DNA of 64,000 nt from the NCBI RefSeq assembly GCF_000312525.1, contig NZ_HE997453.1, positions 55,483 through 119,482 on the forward strand, in the 5' to 3' direction. The stretch is from Bartonella florencae. Its GTDB lineage: Bacteria; Pseudomonadota; Alphaproteobacteria; Rhizobiales; Rhizobiaceae. The position numbers were made by a program, and so were the translations under genes. The number at the start of each line of letters is the position of its first letter. Within the stretch, counting starts at the first letter, position 1. This document shows positions 18,944 to 28,377 of the stretch, in pieces. The notes beneath the pieces were generated by a model. That model was not told where the DNA came from. It ran no database searches and saw only the letters and a program-made list of their open reading frames with translations.

Positions 18944-19345
18944 ATGGCTCTTTATGAACACGTGTTCCTTGCCCGACAGGACATTGCTCCGCAGCAAATT
19001 GATGAACTTTTGAATCTCTACAAAGGTGTCATTGAAGCGCATGGTGGAAAAGTTGGGCGTGTAGAAAATTGGGGTCTTCGTCCCCTTGCATATCGTATCC
19101 GCAAAAACCGTAAGGCTTATTATGTGTTGATCAATGTTGATGCACCAGCTGCGGCAATTGCTGAAGTTGAACGTCAGATGCGCATTAATGAAGATATTTT
19201 GCGTTACATGACCATTCGTGTAGAAAAACATGAAACAGAGAAATCTGTTGTGCTCTCACGCCTTGATCGTAATGCTCATGTTGGTGAAGAACGGCCTCGC
19301 TCCCCGCGTCGTCAACGTGAAGATGTCATAGAAGGAGTAGAATGA
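18944..19345 (+). CDS. rpsF: 30S ribosomal protein S6
   Basis: S6 binds the central domain of 16S rRNA together with S18. The 133-residue protein begins [15 protein letters not shown] and contains the family core [29 protein letters not shown] and [12 protein letters not shown] charged C-terminal tail follows. The frame extends upstream to a TTG at 18926, but the ATG at 18944 with GAAAGG upstream matches the family start. Its stop overlaps the rpsR start (ATGATG at 19342). Confidence 0.96.
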   Translation: MALYEHVFLARQDIAPQQIDELLNLYKGVIEAHGGKVGRVENWGLRPLAYRIRKNRKAYYVLINVDAPAAAIAEVERQMRINEDILRYMTIRVEKHETEKSVVLSRLDRNAHVGEERPRSPRRQREDVIEGVE

Positions 19346-19593
19346 TGAATGACATTAATCAAGCTGCAGCACGTCGTCCTTTTCATCGTCGTCGTAAAAC
19401 ATGTCCATTTTCAGGTGCAAATGCTCCTAAAATTGATTATAAAGATGTCAAATTATTGCAGCGTTATATTTCAGAACGTGGAAAAATTGTTCCGTCAAGA
19501 ATCACTGCCGTTAGCCAAAAAAAGCAGCGTGAATTAGCTAATGCCATTAAACGTGCTCGTTTTCTAGGTTTACTTCCATATGTTATAAGGTAA
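19342..19593 (+). CDS. rpsR: 30S ribosomal protein S18
   Basis: S18 pairs with S6 on the 30S platform. The 83-residue basic protein shows [39 protein letters not shown] and the C-terminal [11 protein letters not shown]. Two adjacent ATGs (19342 and 19345) overlap the rpsF stop, so translation is coupled. Only one cysteine of the possible zinc-site set (TCPF) is kept, as in other alphaproteobacteria. A hairpin terminator follows. Confidence 0.97.
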   Translation: MMNDINQAAARRPFHRRRKTCPFSGANAPKIDYKDVKLLQRYISERGKIVPSRITAVSQKKQRELANAIKRARFLGLLPYVIR

Positions 19594-19609
19594 ACTATCC
19601 ATGAATTAC

Positions 19610-19640
19610 GCTGCTGGGAAAATTCCCCAGTAGCTTTTCC
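19610..19640 (+). terminator. Terminator or attenuator after rpsR
   Basis: A 9-bp stem, GCTGCTGGG (19610-19618) with CCCAGTAGC (19626-19634, one G-T pair), has a 7-base loop and is followed by TTTTCCTT. It sits 17 bases after rpsR and separates rpsF-rpsR from the DUF2232 gene and rplI. It may be partial, since the order rpsF-rpsR-DUF2232-rplI is conserved. Confidence 0.75.
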
Positions 19641-19749
19641 TTGTATGATTTAGTTATATAGCTAATTATACACTGTATTAAGATATATAAAATACCAATA
19701 GTTGAGGTGTTCATAGTGCCTCTAACTGCAAAAGGCAGGACAGCGATAA

Positions 19750-20730
19750 ATGAAAAATTTTCATCTTTATAAAGTAATGACTGGTATTTTAGCAGGGTTG
19801 TTTGCCGTTGTGATAGCAATGGCAATTATCAGCGTTGCAAATATTGTGCCTTATCTTTCTCTTCTTCTTGGGTGCTGTCTTTCATCGCCAATTTTCATTG
19901 TTGCATTCGCTCAAGGAACATTAGCCAGTCTCGTTGCGCTTATAGTTGCCACTATTTTTCTTATTATCACCACTGATATCTATATTGCTCTTGGCTTTAT
20001 GCTGTTATTTTTCCTTCCTGCTGTCTATGCTTCTTGGCTCCTTGGACTTGCACGGTTAACGCAAAAAGAAAATACCCTGATATGGTATCCACTATCATCA
20101 GTGATTTTTCATTTAACCAATTTTATCGCTCTTATAGCAACCTTTATCGGATTCTATGTTCAAACCCGTCCATCCACCCCCCTCATTGCAAAAAAAATCA
20201 CTGCAAACATAACACAAGCTATGCAACAATCGCGGTCAATAACAGAAACCGATATACGCGCTTTTAGTGAGCTTTTAATAACACATGCAGCAACTTTTAC
20301 TGCTATTGCTCTCACCATTTATAGTTTGGTTTTTCTTATTGGTAATCTTTATTTTGCGGTGATAACAGCACAATATATGAAATGGTTGAAAAGACCCCGT
20401 GATGATTGGAGCCAAACTCTACGTCTTCCAATCTCTGGAATTTTTATTTTTATTCTTGTTTGCATAGCATCTATGATTGATTTTAGCGCTGCTGCTAATT
20501 TGAGTACACGTGTCTTTAGCTCTGCATATATTGTGATCATATCAATCAGTGGTCTAGCATATCTCCATAATATTACAAAGGGGATAAACGGTCGGATTGT
20601 TATACTCTCTCTGGTTTATATTGCCATTTTAACCGTTGTTTTTGCTCCACCTATTTCTTTCATGACGCTTTTAATGGGTATTTGGGCAGCTATTCAATAC
20701 AACTTTCAATCACACAAAAAACTTCATTAA
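19750..20730 (+). CDS. DUF2232 family inner-membrane protein
   Basis: This 326-residue polytopic membrane protein lies in the position where Rhizobiales keep a DUF2232 gene, between rpsR and rplI. About eight hydrophobic segments are visible, beginning [21 protein letters not shown] and ending [16 protein letters not shown]. There are no catalytic motifs. AGGA precedes the ATG at a suitable distance. The function is unknown. Retention next to the ribosomal protein genes in a reduced genome suggests it is useful, but this is inference. Confidence 0.75.
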   Translation: MKNFHLYKVMTGILAGLFAVVIAMAIISVANIVPYLSLLLGCCLSSPIFIVAFAQGTLASLVALIVATIFLIITTDIYIALGFMLLFFLPAVYASWLLGLARLTQKENTLIWYPLSSVIFHLTNFIALIATFIGFYVQTRPSTPLIAKKITANITQAMQQSRSITETDIRAFSELLITHAATFTAIALTIYSLVFLIGNLYFAVITAQYMKWLKRPRDDWSQTLRLPISGIFIFILVCIASMIDFSAAANLSTRVFSSAYIVIISISGLAYLHNITKGINGRIVILSLVYIAILTVVFAPPISFMTLLMGIWAAIQYNFQSHKKLH

Positions 20731-20755
20731 ATTTATTTATTCGAAAGGAAAAACT

Positions 20756-21331
20756 ATGGATATTATTCTACTTGAGCGCATTCCTCGTCTCGGTCAGATG
20801 GGTGATATTGTCTCAGTAAAAGATGGTTATGCACGTAATTTTCTTTTGCCTCAAGGAAAAGCTTTACGCGCGAATGAAGATAATAAAAAACATTTTGAAA
20901 TACAGCGCACACAACTTGAAGCACGCAATCTTGAACGCAAAAGCGAAGCACAGGAAGTTGCTGAAAAGCTTGATGGTAAATCATTTATTGCCGTTCGTTC
21001 AGCCGGTGAAACAGGGCAGCTTTACGGATCTGTATCAACGCGTGATATTTCTGAAATTATAACAAGTGAAGGTTTTTCTATTGGACGTAATCAGGTTGAA
21101 CTTAATCATCCAATAAAAACCATCGGCCTTCATACCATCACTCTTAGTCTGCATCCTGAAGTTCAAATTTCTGTGATTATTAATGTTGCGCGTTCAGCGA
21201 GTGAAGCACAACGTCAAGCAGAAGGTGAAAATTTAACCTCTGCTGAAGCAATATATGATATTCAGAAAGAAACGGATGAAGAAAAAAAAGAAGACTTGTT
21301 AATAGAAGAAAATGATACAAACAACAATTAA
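20756..21331 (+). CDS. rplI: 50S ribosomal protein L9
   Basis: L9 is a two-domain protein at the base of the L1 stalk. The N-terminal domain shows [37 protein letters not shown] long helix follows, and the C-terminal domain includes [12 protein letters not shown] and [11 protein letters not shown]. At 191 residues it is longer than the E. coli protein (149) because of an acidic tail rich in Glu, as in other Rhizobiales. AAAGGA precedes the ATG. Confidence 0.96.
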   Translation: MDIILLERIPRLGQMGDIVSVKDGYARNFLLPQGKALRANEDNKKHFEIQRTQLEARNLERKSEAQEVAEKLDGKSFIAVRSAGETGQLYGSVSTRDISEIITSEGFSIGRNQVELNHPIKTIGLHTITLSLHPEVQISVIINVARSASEAQRQAEGENLTSAEAIYDIQKETDEEKKEDLLIEENDTNNN

Positions 21332-21944
21332 TAAGCAAAGTTTAATTGTTTTCTATATCGTTTAATAACTTAATATGTTATAAAAGCACTCAGCCTAAAA
21401 AGTTGAGTGTTTTATTATTTTATCATAAAAAAATTCTATTTTTATGGGAAGGTGATGTTTAGCATATTATGTAAAAACAGCCCATACTAAAGACCATGCC
21501 CACAGTAAGCAAAAATATTTACACACGTTATTTTGTTATAAAAATGAAAAATTACCTCTTCCCTACTTTTAAAAAGAAGAGAGGTTGTACACAGTGGTAG
21601 TTCAATCACATCCTGTTATCTAAAATAAAAAAGTTATTTTACCTGTAACAATATTAAATTTTGAAATCATATAATGCCAAAATATTCGAGACATGAAATT
21701 GTATTTTTTAAAATACCAAAAGTACAATTTGGAAAATTTATATACTCTCTAAAATTTCCGTACTATAAAAATAAATTATAAAGGAATAAGCTACATATAA
21801 AAACACATAAATAAATGGTGAATCAGAAATTGAACGTGCCATTTTAACTTAAAATGAAGATCTAGTCCCCTATCTTTTTAAGATGCAGTGTTTAATTGAT
21901 TGCTTAAAATAGCGAAAGATGAGATTTTAGTGGAAAAAACTGTT
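21332..21944. other. Intergenic region before dnaB
   Basis: Besides the rplI terminator, about 480 AT-rich bases precede dnaB. I see no gene. Two weak inverted repeats are present: ACCTCTT near 21554 with AAGAGAGGT near 21576, and AAATTGTA at 21696 with TACAATTT at 21723. The dnaB promoter must lie here. Confidence 0.45.
21382..21417 (+). terminator. Rho-independent terminator after rplI
   Basis: The left arm AAAAGCACTCAGC (21382-21394) pairs with GTTGAGTGTTTT (21402-21413) around a CTAAAAA loop, with G-T pairs. The right arm runs into TTTATTATTTT. It lies about 50 bases after the rplI stop and closes the ribosomal series. Confidence 0.78.
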
Positions 21945-23435
21945 ATGGAAAAAGCAAGCGTTGTCAGTTTCAGTTCTTCACAAAAAGAAGACTCCTCTTC
22001 TTTTCAACAACTCCCGCATAATATTGAAGCTGAACAAGCATTGCTTGGTGCACTTCTCATCAATAATAATGCGCATGATCGCGTTTCAGATTTTCTAAAA
22101 CCCGAACATTTTTTTGAACCACTTCATCAAAAAATTTATGATGTTTTATCCCAACTTATCAAAAAAGGAAAAATTGCCGACCCAGTTACCATTAAGTTCT
22201 TTATTCCTGCTGATGAAAAAATTGGTGATATCACCGTATATAATTACGTCGTTCGTTTAGCAAAAGAAGCAGTAACAATTATTAATGTGCAAGATTATGG
22301 ACGGGTTATTTATGATCTTTTTATCCGGCGATCCTTAATTAATCTTGGAACTCAAGTTGTTAATACAGCCTTTGATGCTCCTGTAGATTTTACGCCATCA
22401 CAACAAATTGAAACTGTTGAACATCAGTTGTTTGAATTGGCAGAAAAGGGAAAGTATGGAGGAGGATTTGAAAATTTCAACGAAGCTATCAAAAAAGCTG
22501 TTGATATGGCAAGTGCTGCCAAACAGCGTTCTTCACACTTATCAGGGATAGCTACCCATATAAAAACACTTGATGAAAAGATGGGCGGATTACAAGCATC
22601 AGACTTAATTATCCTTGCTGGACGCCCCGGTATGGGAAAAACATCACTGGCTACCAATATTGCCTTTAATATTGCTAATGCCTGCAATCGTGATAACAAA
22701 ACACAAGGAAATGAGGGAGGTATTGTTGGATTTTTTTCATTGGAAATGTCATCAGAACAACTTGCAACCCGTATTATTTCCGAACAAACAGAGGTTTCTT
22801 CTTCTGACATCCGACGGGGAAATATTTCAGAAGAGCAATTTACAAAAATCATTCGTGCCATGAATCGCTTACAAAAAGCACCGCTTTATATTGATCAAAC
22901 TGGTGGGATATCAATCGGACAACTGGCTGCACGTGCACGACGTCTCAAACGACAACATGGTTTGGATGTCTTGTTTATTGACTATATTCAGCTCATGACA
23001 AGCGGTTCAAAGCGTTCATCAGAAAATCGTGTTCAGGAAATTACAGAAATTACTACAGGATTAAAAGCATTAGCAAAAGAATTGAATATTCCTATCATCG
23101 CTCTTTCACAACTTTCGCGTCAAGTGGAAAACAGAACAGATAAACGGCCACAACTCTCAGATTTACGTGAATCTGGTTCGATTGAGCAAGATGCAGACAT
23201 TGTCCTTTTTGTCTATCGTGAAGAATATTATTTCAAAAATGAAGAACCCAAATTGGGCACTCTTGAACATCAGAGATGGCAAGATGAAATGGATAAAATT
23301 ATGGGGAAAGCTGATGTTATTGTTGCAAAACAACGTCATGGCCCCACAGGAACCGTTCCTCTTGCTTTTCAAGCTGATTACACACGCTTTAGCGATTTGG
23401 CAGATAGCAATTATCTTCCAGAACAAATTGGTTAA
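21945..23435 (+). CDS. dnaB: Replicative DNA helicase
   Basis: DnaB is the ring helicase that unwinds the replication fork. An N-terminal primase-interacting domain (LPHNIEAEQALLGALLINN onward) is followed by a RecA-like ATPase domain. That domain has the Walker A motif GRPGMGKTS, motif LFIDYIQLM, SQLSRQVE and the arginine-finger region LSDLRESGSIEQDADIVLF. The frame opens at a TTG (21900). GTG at 21930 and ATG at 21945 are alternatives. I favour 21945, giving 496 residues, but the ribosome site is weak for all. radA follows after 6 bases. The alr gene I would expect between them in relatives is absent. Confidence 0.94.
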   Translation: MEKASVVSFSSSQKEDSSSFQQLPHNIEAEQALLGALLINNNAHDRVSDFLKPEHFFEPLHQKIYDVLSQLIKKGKIADPVTIKFFIPADEKIGDITVYNYVVRLAKEAVTIINVQDYGRVIYDLFIRRSLINLGTQVVNTAFDAPVDFTPSQQIETVEHQLFELAEKGKYGGGFENFNEAIKKAVDMASAAKQRSSHLSGIATHIKTLDEKMGGLQASDLIILAGRPGMGKTSLATNIAFNIANACNRDNKTQGNEGGIVGFFSLEMSSEQLATRIISEQTEVSSSDIRRGNISEEQFTKIIRAMNRLQKAPLYIDQTGGISIGQLAARARRLKRQHGLDVLFIDYIQLMTSGSKRSSENRVQEITEITTGLKALAKELNIPIIALSQLSRQVENRTDKRPQLSDLRESGSIEQDADIVLFVYREEYYFKNEEPKLGTLEHQRWQDEMDKIMGKADVIVAKQRHGPTGTVPLAFQADYTRFSDLADSNYLPEQIG

Positions 23436-23441
23436 ATCATC

Positions 23442-24836
23442 ATGGCACGCAATCGTGTTCAATTTATCTGCCAAAATTGCGGCACCATCCATTCACGTTG
23501 GGCTGGGAAATGTAGCTCCTGTGGCGAATGGAATTCTTTGATCGAAGAAAATGTGCATGGTGGTATTGGCACTGGTCCAATGCAAAATGTTCGCAAAGGA
23601 CGCATAGTTCCTCTTACATCCCTTGCTGAAAACCTTCAAGATGCTCCACGTATCTATTCTGGTATTGCTGAACTTGATCGTGTTACCGGTGGAGGCTTTG
23701 TCCGTGGATCCGCACTCCTTGTTGGTGGCGATCCTGGTATTGGTAAATCAACATTGCTCACACAAACAGCTGCTGCTTTGTCGCGAAAAGGATACAATGT
23801 CGTCTATGTTTCAGGGGAAGAAGCTATTGCACAAATCTGTCTGCGTGCACAAAGGCTTGGGGCTGCCAATACAGAAGTTAAGCTTGCTGCCGAAACGAAT
23901 GTTGAAGATATTCTTGCAACCTTAAGTGAATATAAAAACCTCGATATGGTTATTATCGATTCCATTCAAACTCTATGGTCAGATGCTGCAGATTCAGCAC
24001 CTGGAACCGTCACACAAGTGCGTATTGGTGCTCAAGCCATGATCCGCTTTGCAAAAAAAACAGGAGCAGCTGTTGTCCTTGTTGGCCATGTGACAAAAGA
24101 TGGGCAAATTGCAGGACCTCGCGTTGTCGAACATATGGTTGATGGTGTTCTCTATTTTGAAGGTGAAGGAGGACAGCATTATCGCATCCTGCGAACTGTA
24201 AAAAACCGCTTTGGACCGACGCATGAAATTGGTGTTTTCGAAATGTCTGATAAAGGATTACAAGAAGTCATCAATCCATCCGAACTATTTTTAGGTGAGC
24301 GAAATGAAAAAGCACCAGGATCTGCTGTTTTCGCAGGATTGGAAGGAACTCGTCCGATATTAGTAGAAATTCAAGCACTTGTGGCTCCCACTTCGCTTGG
24401 AACACCACGACGCGCTGTTGTGGGATGGGATGGAAATCGTCTTTCAATGATTCTTGCTGTTTTAGAAGCCCATTGTGGTATCCGTTTTGGACAACATGAT
24501 GTCTATCTTAATGTTGCAGGCGGATATCGCATATCAGAACCCGCGGCGGACTTAGCCGTTGCAGCCGCTTTGGTATCTTCTCTTACAAACATTCCTCTCC
24601 CAGCGGATTTCGTCTATTTTGGTGAAATCAGCCTTTCGGGTGCTACCCGCACTGTTGCACATTCAGCACAACGCATCAATGAAGCAAAAAAACTTGGCTT
24701 TCAAGGAGCTGTGCACCCCACGACAACAAGCAAAACAATAAAATTGCTCAATTTTCAACAAAAAACATTCTCCGATCTTCCTGAGCTGGTTGCTGCCCTT
24801 ACCGCAGGTAAAAAATCTGCCGCCCCATACACATGA
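23442..24836 (+). CDS. radA: DNA repair ATPase RadA
   Basis: RadA (Sms) is a RecA-like branch-migration ATPase in homologous recombination repair. The 464-residue protein has an N-terminal four-cysteine zinc finger (CQNCGTIHSRWAGKCSSCGEW region). It then has Walker A GDPGIGKST, the RadA-specific KNRFGPTHEIGVF and a C-terminal Lon-like domain (GGYRISEPAADLAVAAALVSS). It starts 6 bases after dnaB, so the two are probably co-transcribed. Confidence 0.95.
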   Translation: MARNRVQFICQNCGTIHSRWAGKCSSCGEWNSLIEENVHGGIGTGPMQNVRKGRIVPLTSLAENLQDAPRIYSGIAELDRVTGGGFVRGSALLVGGDPGIGKSTLLTQTAAALSRKGYNVVYVSGEEAIAQICLRAQRLGAANTEVKLAAETNVEDILATLSEYKNLDMVIIDSIQTLWSDAADSAPGTVTQVRIGAQAMIRFAKKTGAAVVLVGHVTKDGQIAGPRVVEHMVDGVLYFEGEGGQHYRILRTVKNRFGPTHEIGVFEMSDKGLQEVINPSELFLGERNEKAPGSAVFAGLEGTRPILVEIQALVAPTSLGTPRRAVVGWDGNRLSMILAVLEAHCGIRFGQHDVYLNVAGGYRISEPAADLAVAAALVSSLTNIPLPADFVYFGEISLSGATRTVAHSAQRINEAKKLGFQGAVHPTTTSKTIKLLNFQQKTFSDLPELVAALTAGKKSAAPYT

Positions 24837-24963
24837 TAATAATATAGAAAAAACTCTATAAAATACAAAAGACGCTTGCTATAAGAATAAAAAATGACAT
24901 AACAAGAAACGTATTTGTATATTAACTTATAAGAACACAACTTTATGTATAAGGAACAAACAA

Positions 24964-25545
24964 ATGATCATAACAGTCCTTGATGGAATTGTCGTAGCGG
25001 TCATCCTGTTGTCCGCTTTTCTTGCTATGCTTAGAGGGTTTTCGCGTGAAGTATTTTCGTTGGTTTCTTGGGCAATTGCTGCTGTTGCTACACTGTTTTT
25101 ATTCAAACCTGTCTTGCCATTTTTTGAGCAATATCTCTCTAATAAAACGATTGCATTAATCACAACATTGGTTACGATTTTTATTATTGTTCTCATTATT
25201 ACTTCAATCATTACAATGAAAATCTCCGATTTTATTATTGATAGTCGAATTGGTATCCTTGACCGCACTATTGGTTTTGTTTTTGGAACACTTCGCGGTT
25301 TATTCATCGTGGTCATCGGTATGTTGCTTCTTAATGCACTTATTAAACCAGAAAACCAAGCAAATTGGCTAAAAAATGCCAGAACAAAACCCATCTTAGA
25401 TTCATTGGGGCAAAAAGTTTGGGAAAGACTTCCTAAAAACCTCGATATTGTGCTTGAAAAAGCAGAAAAAATCTTCAAAAAAGATGATGCTCCCACACAG
25501 AATAAGTACTCTCATGAAAAGCTTATTCAGCAAAATAAGGAATAG
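24964..25545 (+). CDS. cvpA: CvpA family membrane protein
   Basis: The 193-residue protein has four hydrophobic segments, beginning ITVLDGIVVAVILLSAFLAM followed by the family motif RGFSREVFSLVSWAIAA. The segment IDSRIGILDRTIGFVFGTLRG is also typical of CvpA. A hydrophilic C-terminal tail follows. E. coli CvpA was named for colicin V production and is linked to envelope stress resistance. It lies just upstream of purF, as in E. coli and most Rhizobiales. Its exact biochemical role is unknown. Confidence 0.85.
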   Translation: MIITVLDGIVVAVILLSAFLAMLRGFSREVFSLVSWAIAAVATLFLFKPVLPFFEQYLSNKTIALITTLVTIFIIVLIITSIITMKISDFIIDSRIGILDRTIGFVFGTLRGLFIVVIGMLLLNALIKPENQANWLKNARTKPILDSLGQKVWERLPKNLDIVLEKAEKIFKKDDAPTQNKYSHEKLIQQNKE

Positions 25546-25622
25546 TTTATCATGAGCCTAAAGTTCCAAATAATGTGTAAGAGTAATATGGTTATTCCTC
25601 ATAGTACAATTGAAAGAATATA

Positions 25623-27113
25623 ATGACACAAAGCGACATTTCCTGTCAGGATTTTTTATTGGATGATGATACTCTTCATGAAGAATGTGGAGTTTTTGGT
25701 ATTCTTGGGCATGAAGATGCCGCAACATTAACAGCTCTCGGGCTTCATGCGCTTCAACATCGTGGACAAGAAGCTGCTGGAATTGTTTCTTATCATAATA
25801 AAATGTTTCATCAAGAAAAGCATCTAGGTCTTGTTGGTGATCACTATACAAATCCCGTAACACTTGCTCGTTTACCGGGAAATCGTGCTATCGGCCATAC
25901 CCGTTATTCAACAACTGGGGAAGTAGCATTACGCAACGTTCAGCCTCTTTTTGCTGAATTAAAAGCTGGAGGTATTGCTATTGCCCATAATGGTAATCTC
26001 ACCAATGGTCTTACATTACGCCGTGAACTCATTGCATCAGGCGCTATTTGCCAATCAACATCGGATTCAGAAGTTTTTCTCCATCTTATTGCTCGTTCAC
26101 GTCATGAATCCTCTTCTGATCGTTTTGTTGATGCTATTCGGCAAGTAGAAGGTGGATATGCCATGTTAGCACTCACACGCACCAAGCTTATTGCTGCACG
26201 CGATCCCACAGGTATTCGGCCTCTGGTGATGGGAGAGCTTGATGGTAAACCAATTTTTTGTTCTGAAACCTGTGCTCTTGATATTATTGGAGCAAAATAT
26301 GTACGCGATGTCAAAAATGGGGAAATTATCATCTGTGAAATACAAAAAAATGGCGAAATTACGAAAAAGATTATAAAACCAGAGAGTGAGAAACCCGAAA
26401 AAATTTGCCTTTTTGAATATGTGTATTTTGCACGTCCTGATTCAATTGTTGGAGGGCGTAATGTTTATACGGTACGTAAAAATATGGGAATCCGTTTGGC
26501 ACAAGAAGCACCTTGTGAGGGTGATGTTGTGGTTCCCATTCCAGATGGTGGAACACCTGCCGCAATTGGTTATGCACAAGAAATTGGAATTCCTTTTGAA
26601 CTTGGTATTATTCGCAATCATTATGTTGGCCGCACTTTTATCGAACCAACACAGCAAATTCGTGCTTTTGGTGTAAAATTAAAGCATTCAGCAAATCGTT
26701 CTGTTATCAAAGGAAAACGTGTTATTTTGGTTGATGATTCTATTGTGCGTGGAACAACCTCCCTCAAAATTGTACGAATGCTCCGTGATGCAGGAGCAAA
26801 AGAAGTTCATATGCGCATTTCTAGCCCCATGATTTTTTATCCTGATTTTTATGGTATTGATACACCCAATGTTGAAAGCTTATTGGCTAATCAATATCCA
26901 GACTTAAAATCTATGTGTCATTTTGTTGGAGCTGACTCATTAGAGTTCCTTTCCACCGATGGTCTGTATCTTGCTGTGTTAGGTGAAAAACGAAATAATT
27001 CTGATCCACAATTTACTGACCATTATTTTACTGGACACTATCCTACACATTTGGTTGATCAAGAAAACATTCCTCAAATTCATCGATTGTCTGTCTTGAA
27101 AACAAGAAATTAA
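25623..27113 (+). CDS. purF: Amidophosphoribosyltransferase
   Basis: PurF makes phosphoribosylamine from PRPP and glutamine, the first step of purine synthesis. The 496-residue protein carries a short propeptide that would be removed to expose the N-terminal nucleophile Cys22 in EECGVFGILGHEDA. The class-II glutaminase domain includes ALQHRGQEAAGI and IGHTRYSTTG. The PRPP-binding loop VILVDDSIVRGTTSLKI marks the phosphoribosyltransferase domain. Its TAA overlaps the start of the next gene (TAATG). Confidence 0.96.
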   Translation: MTQSDISCQDFLLDDDTLHEECGVFGILGHEDAATLTALGLHALQHRGQEAAGIVSYHNKMFHQEKHLGLVGDHYTNPVTLARLPGNRAIGHTRYSTTGEVALRNVQPLFAELKAGGIAIAHNGNLTNGLTLRRELIASGAICQSTSDSEVFLHLIARSRHESSSDRFVDAIRQVEGGYAMLALTRTKLIAARDPTGIRPLVMGELDGKPIFCSETCALDIIGAKYVRDVKNGEIIICEIQKNGEITKKIIKPESEKPEKICLFEYVYFARPDSIVGGRNVYTVRKNMGIRLAQEAPCEGDVVVPIPDGGTPAAIGYAQEIGIPFELGIIRNHYVGRTFIEPTQQIRAFGVKLKHSANRSVIKGKRVILVDDSIVRGTTSLKIVRMLRDAGAKEVHMRISSPMIFYPDFYGIDTPNVESLLANQYPDLKSMCHFVGADSLEFLSTDGLYLAVLGEKRNNSDPQFTDHYFTGHYPTHLVDQENIPQIHRLSVLKTRN

Positions 27114-27865
27114 TGATGACACAATTTGATTTTAGTCTTGTTGGTCGTGTTGCACTTGTTACAGGTGCTTCAAGAGGCATTGGCTACCATTTAGCTTTAG
27201 AGCTCGCAGCACGTGGTGCTCATATTATCGCCCTTGCACGTACGGTTAGTGGCCTTACTGAACTGGATAATCAAATCCGAAAAAAAGGCGCTCATGCAAC
27301 ACTCGTCCCACTCGATTTACATCATATGGATAACATTGATACTCTTGCTGTTTCAATTGCTAAACGCTGGCAAAAACTCGATATTATGGTTGCAAATGCA
27401 GGAATTCTTGGAACACTCTCACCAATAGCACATACCGAAAATACGGTATTTGAAGATGTTTTTCAAATAAACCTCTTCAGCCAATGGCGCTTAATGAAAG
27501 CTGTTGAACCTTTATTGCGTAAATCTGATGCTGGACGAGCAATTCTGTTATCTTCAAGCGTTGCTCATATTGCACGCACTTTCTGGGGGCCGTATGCAGC
27601 CTCTAAAGCTGCTTTAGAAATCATTGCTCGTTGCTGGGCAGAAGAGTTAAAGCAAACTCCTATTAAAATTAATTGTGTTGACCCTGGTGCAACACGCACT
27701 GCTATGCGTGCACAAGCTATGCCTGGTGAGGATCCTCAAACACTCCCTGCACCACAAGAAGTCGCTGCAAAGATAGTCCATTTATCCTCACCTGATTTGA
27801 AAGAAACAGGCAAACTCTTTAATGTCCGTAAAAATCGATTTATGAATTATCATATCCCTGATTAA
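27113..27865 (+). CDS. Short-chain dehydrogenase/reductase
   Basis: This is a classical SDR of 250 residues with a dinucleotide motif TGASRGIGYH, NAG at about residue 95, catalytic serine in LLSSSVAHIA and Tyr/Lys in YAASKAALE. It is an NAD(P)-dependent oxidoreductase of unknown substrate. It is translationally coupled to purF by a TAATG overlap, an arrangement seen in other Rhizobiales. It lacks the FabG C-terminus. A decayed partial copy of this gene lies about 140 bases downstream (28001-28078). Confidence 0.85.
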   Translation: MMTQFDFSLVGRVALVTGASRGIGYHLALELAARGAHIIALARTVSGLTELDNQIRKKGAHATLVPLDLHHMDNIDTLAVSIAKRWQKLDIMVANAGILGTLSPIAHTENTVFEDVFQINLFSQWRLMKAVEPLLRKSDAGRAILLSSSVAHIARTFWGPYAASKAALEIIARCWAEELKQTPIKINCVDPGATRTAMRAQAMPGEDPQTLPAPQEVAAKIVHLSSPDLKETGKLFNVRKNRFMNYHIPD

Positions 27866-28377
27866 GGCAACGGATTTGTTTGTAAGAATAATTCGTCTTT
27901 CTGTAACTTCAACAAATGTTGCAAATACAATTGAAACTTTTTCTCACTAAAAAGTACTCGCTTGCATGCCATAAAAAATTATAAAAAATAATATGCTTTC
28001 TATGAAAAATTTAGAAAATCTTGCTGTTGCAATTGCTAAACACTGGAAAAAATCGATATTATGGTTGTAAATGCGAAAGAAAGTACCACATTAAAAGCCA
28101 ATAAATAAAAATGATGGTGCCAGCTCGTATTTTTATAAGTGTAAAGACAATAGTATAAAATAGATCTGGTATGATACCCTTTACTATCTTCGCTGTAAAA
28201 TGAGATTGGAAGCAACAAAAAAGGCTTCTTTAAAGTAATTCCATAAATGAGCAATATAATGACCCATTACTCTCTTTAAGGAATCTGCGCTCATTAATTA
28301 TAGACAGAGAATAGAAGGAATTAACCTCAATTAAATTTCTCTGTACTTCTACCGTTCTTGCTAAAATAAACAAAGCT
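27866..28377. other. Intergenic region between SDR gene and pssA
   Basis: About 510 bases lie between convergent genes. Apart from the SDR-derived fragment at 28001-28078 I see no coding sequence with family resemblance and no strong terminator. The sequence looks like decaying DNA. Confidence 0.5.
28001..28078 (+). pseudogene. Fragment duplicated from the SDR gene
   Basis: The stretch from about 28001 to 28078 aligns with 27325-27403 inside the SDR gene. From 28019 to 28072 nearly all bases match, including AATTGCTAAAC and CGATATTATGGTTG, apart from a handful of substitutions and a one-base deletion. The upstream part (28001-28018) is more diverged. There is no open frame. It is a remnant of a partial tandem duplication or of a lost paralogue. 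Confidence 0.7.

Noticed and set aside
18785-19231. 148-residue minus-strand frame across the rpsF leader and rpsF
   Set aside because: It lies antisense to rpsF, has no recognisable motif and no ribosome site.
22424-22861. 145-residue minus-strand frame opposite dnaB
   Set aside because: Antisense to the dnaB helicase domain with no family resemblance.
24927-25496. 189-residue minus-strand frame opposite cvpA
   Set aside because: Shadow of the cvpA frame. cvpA has family motifs and correct context.
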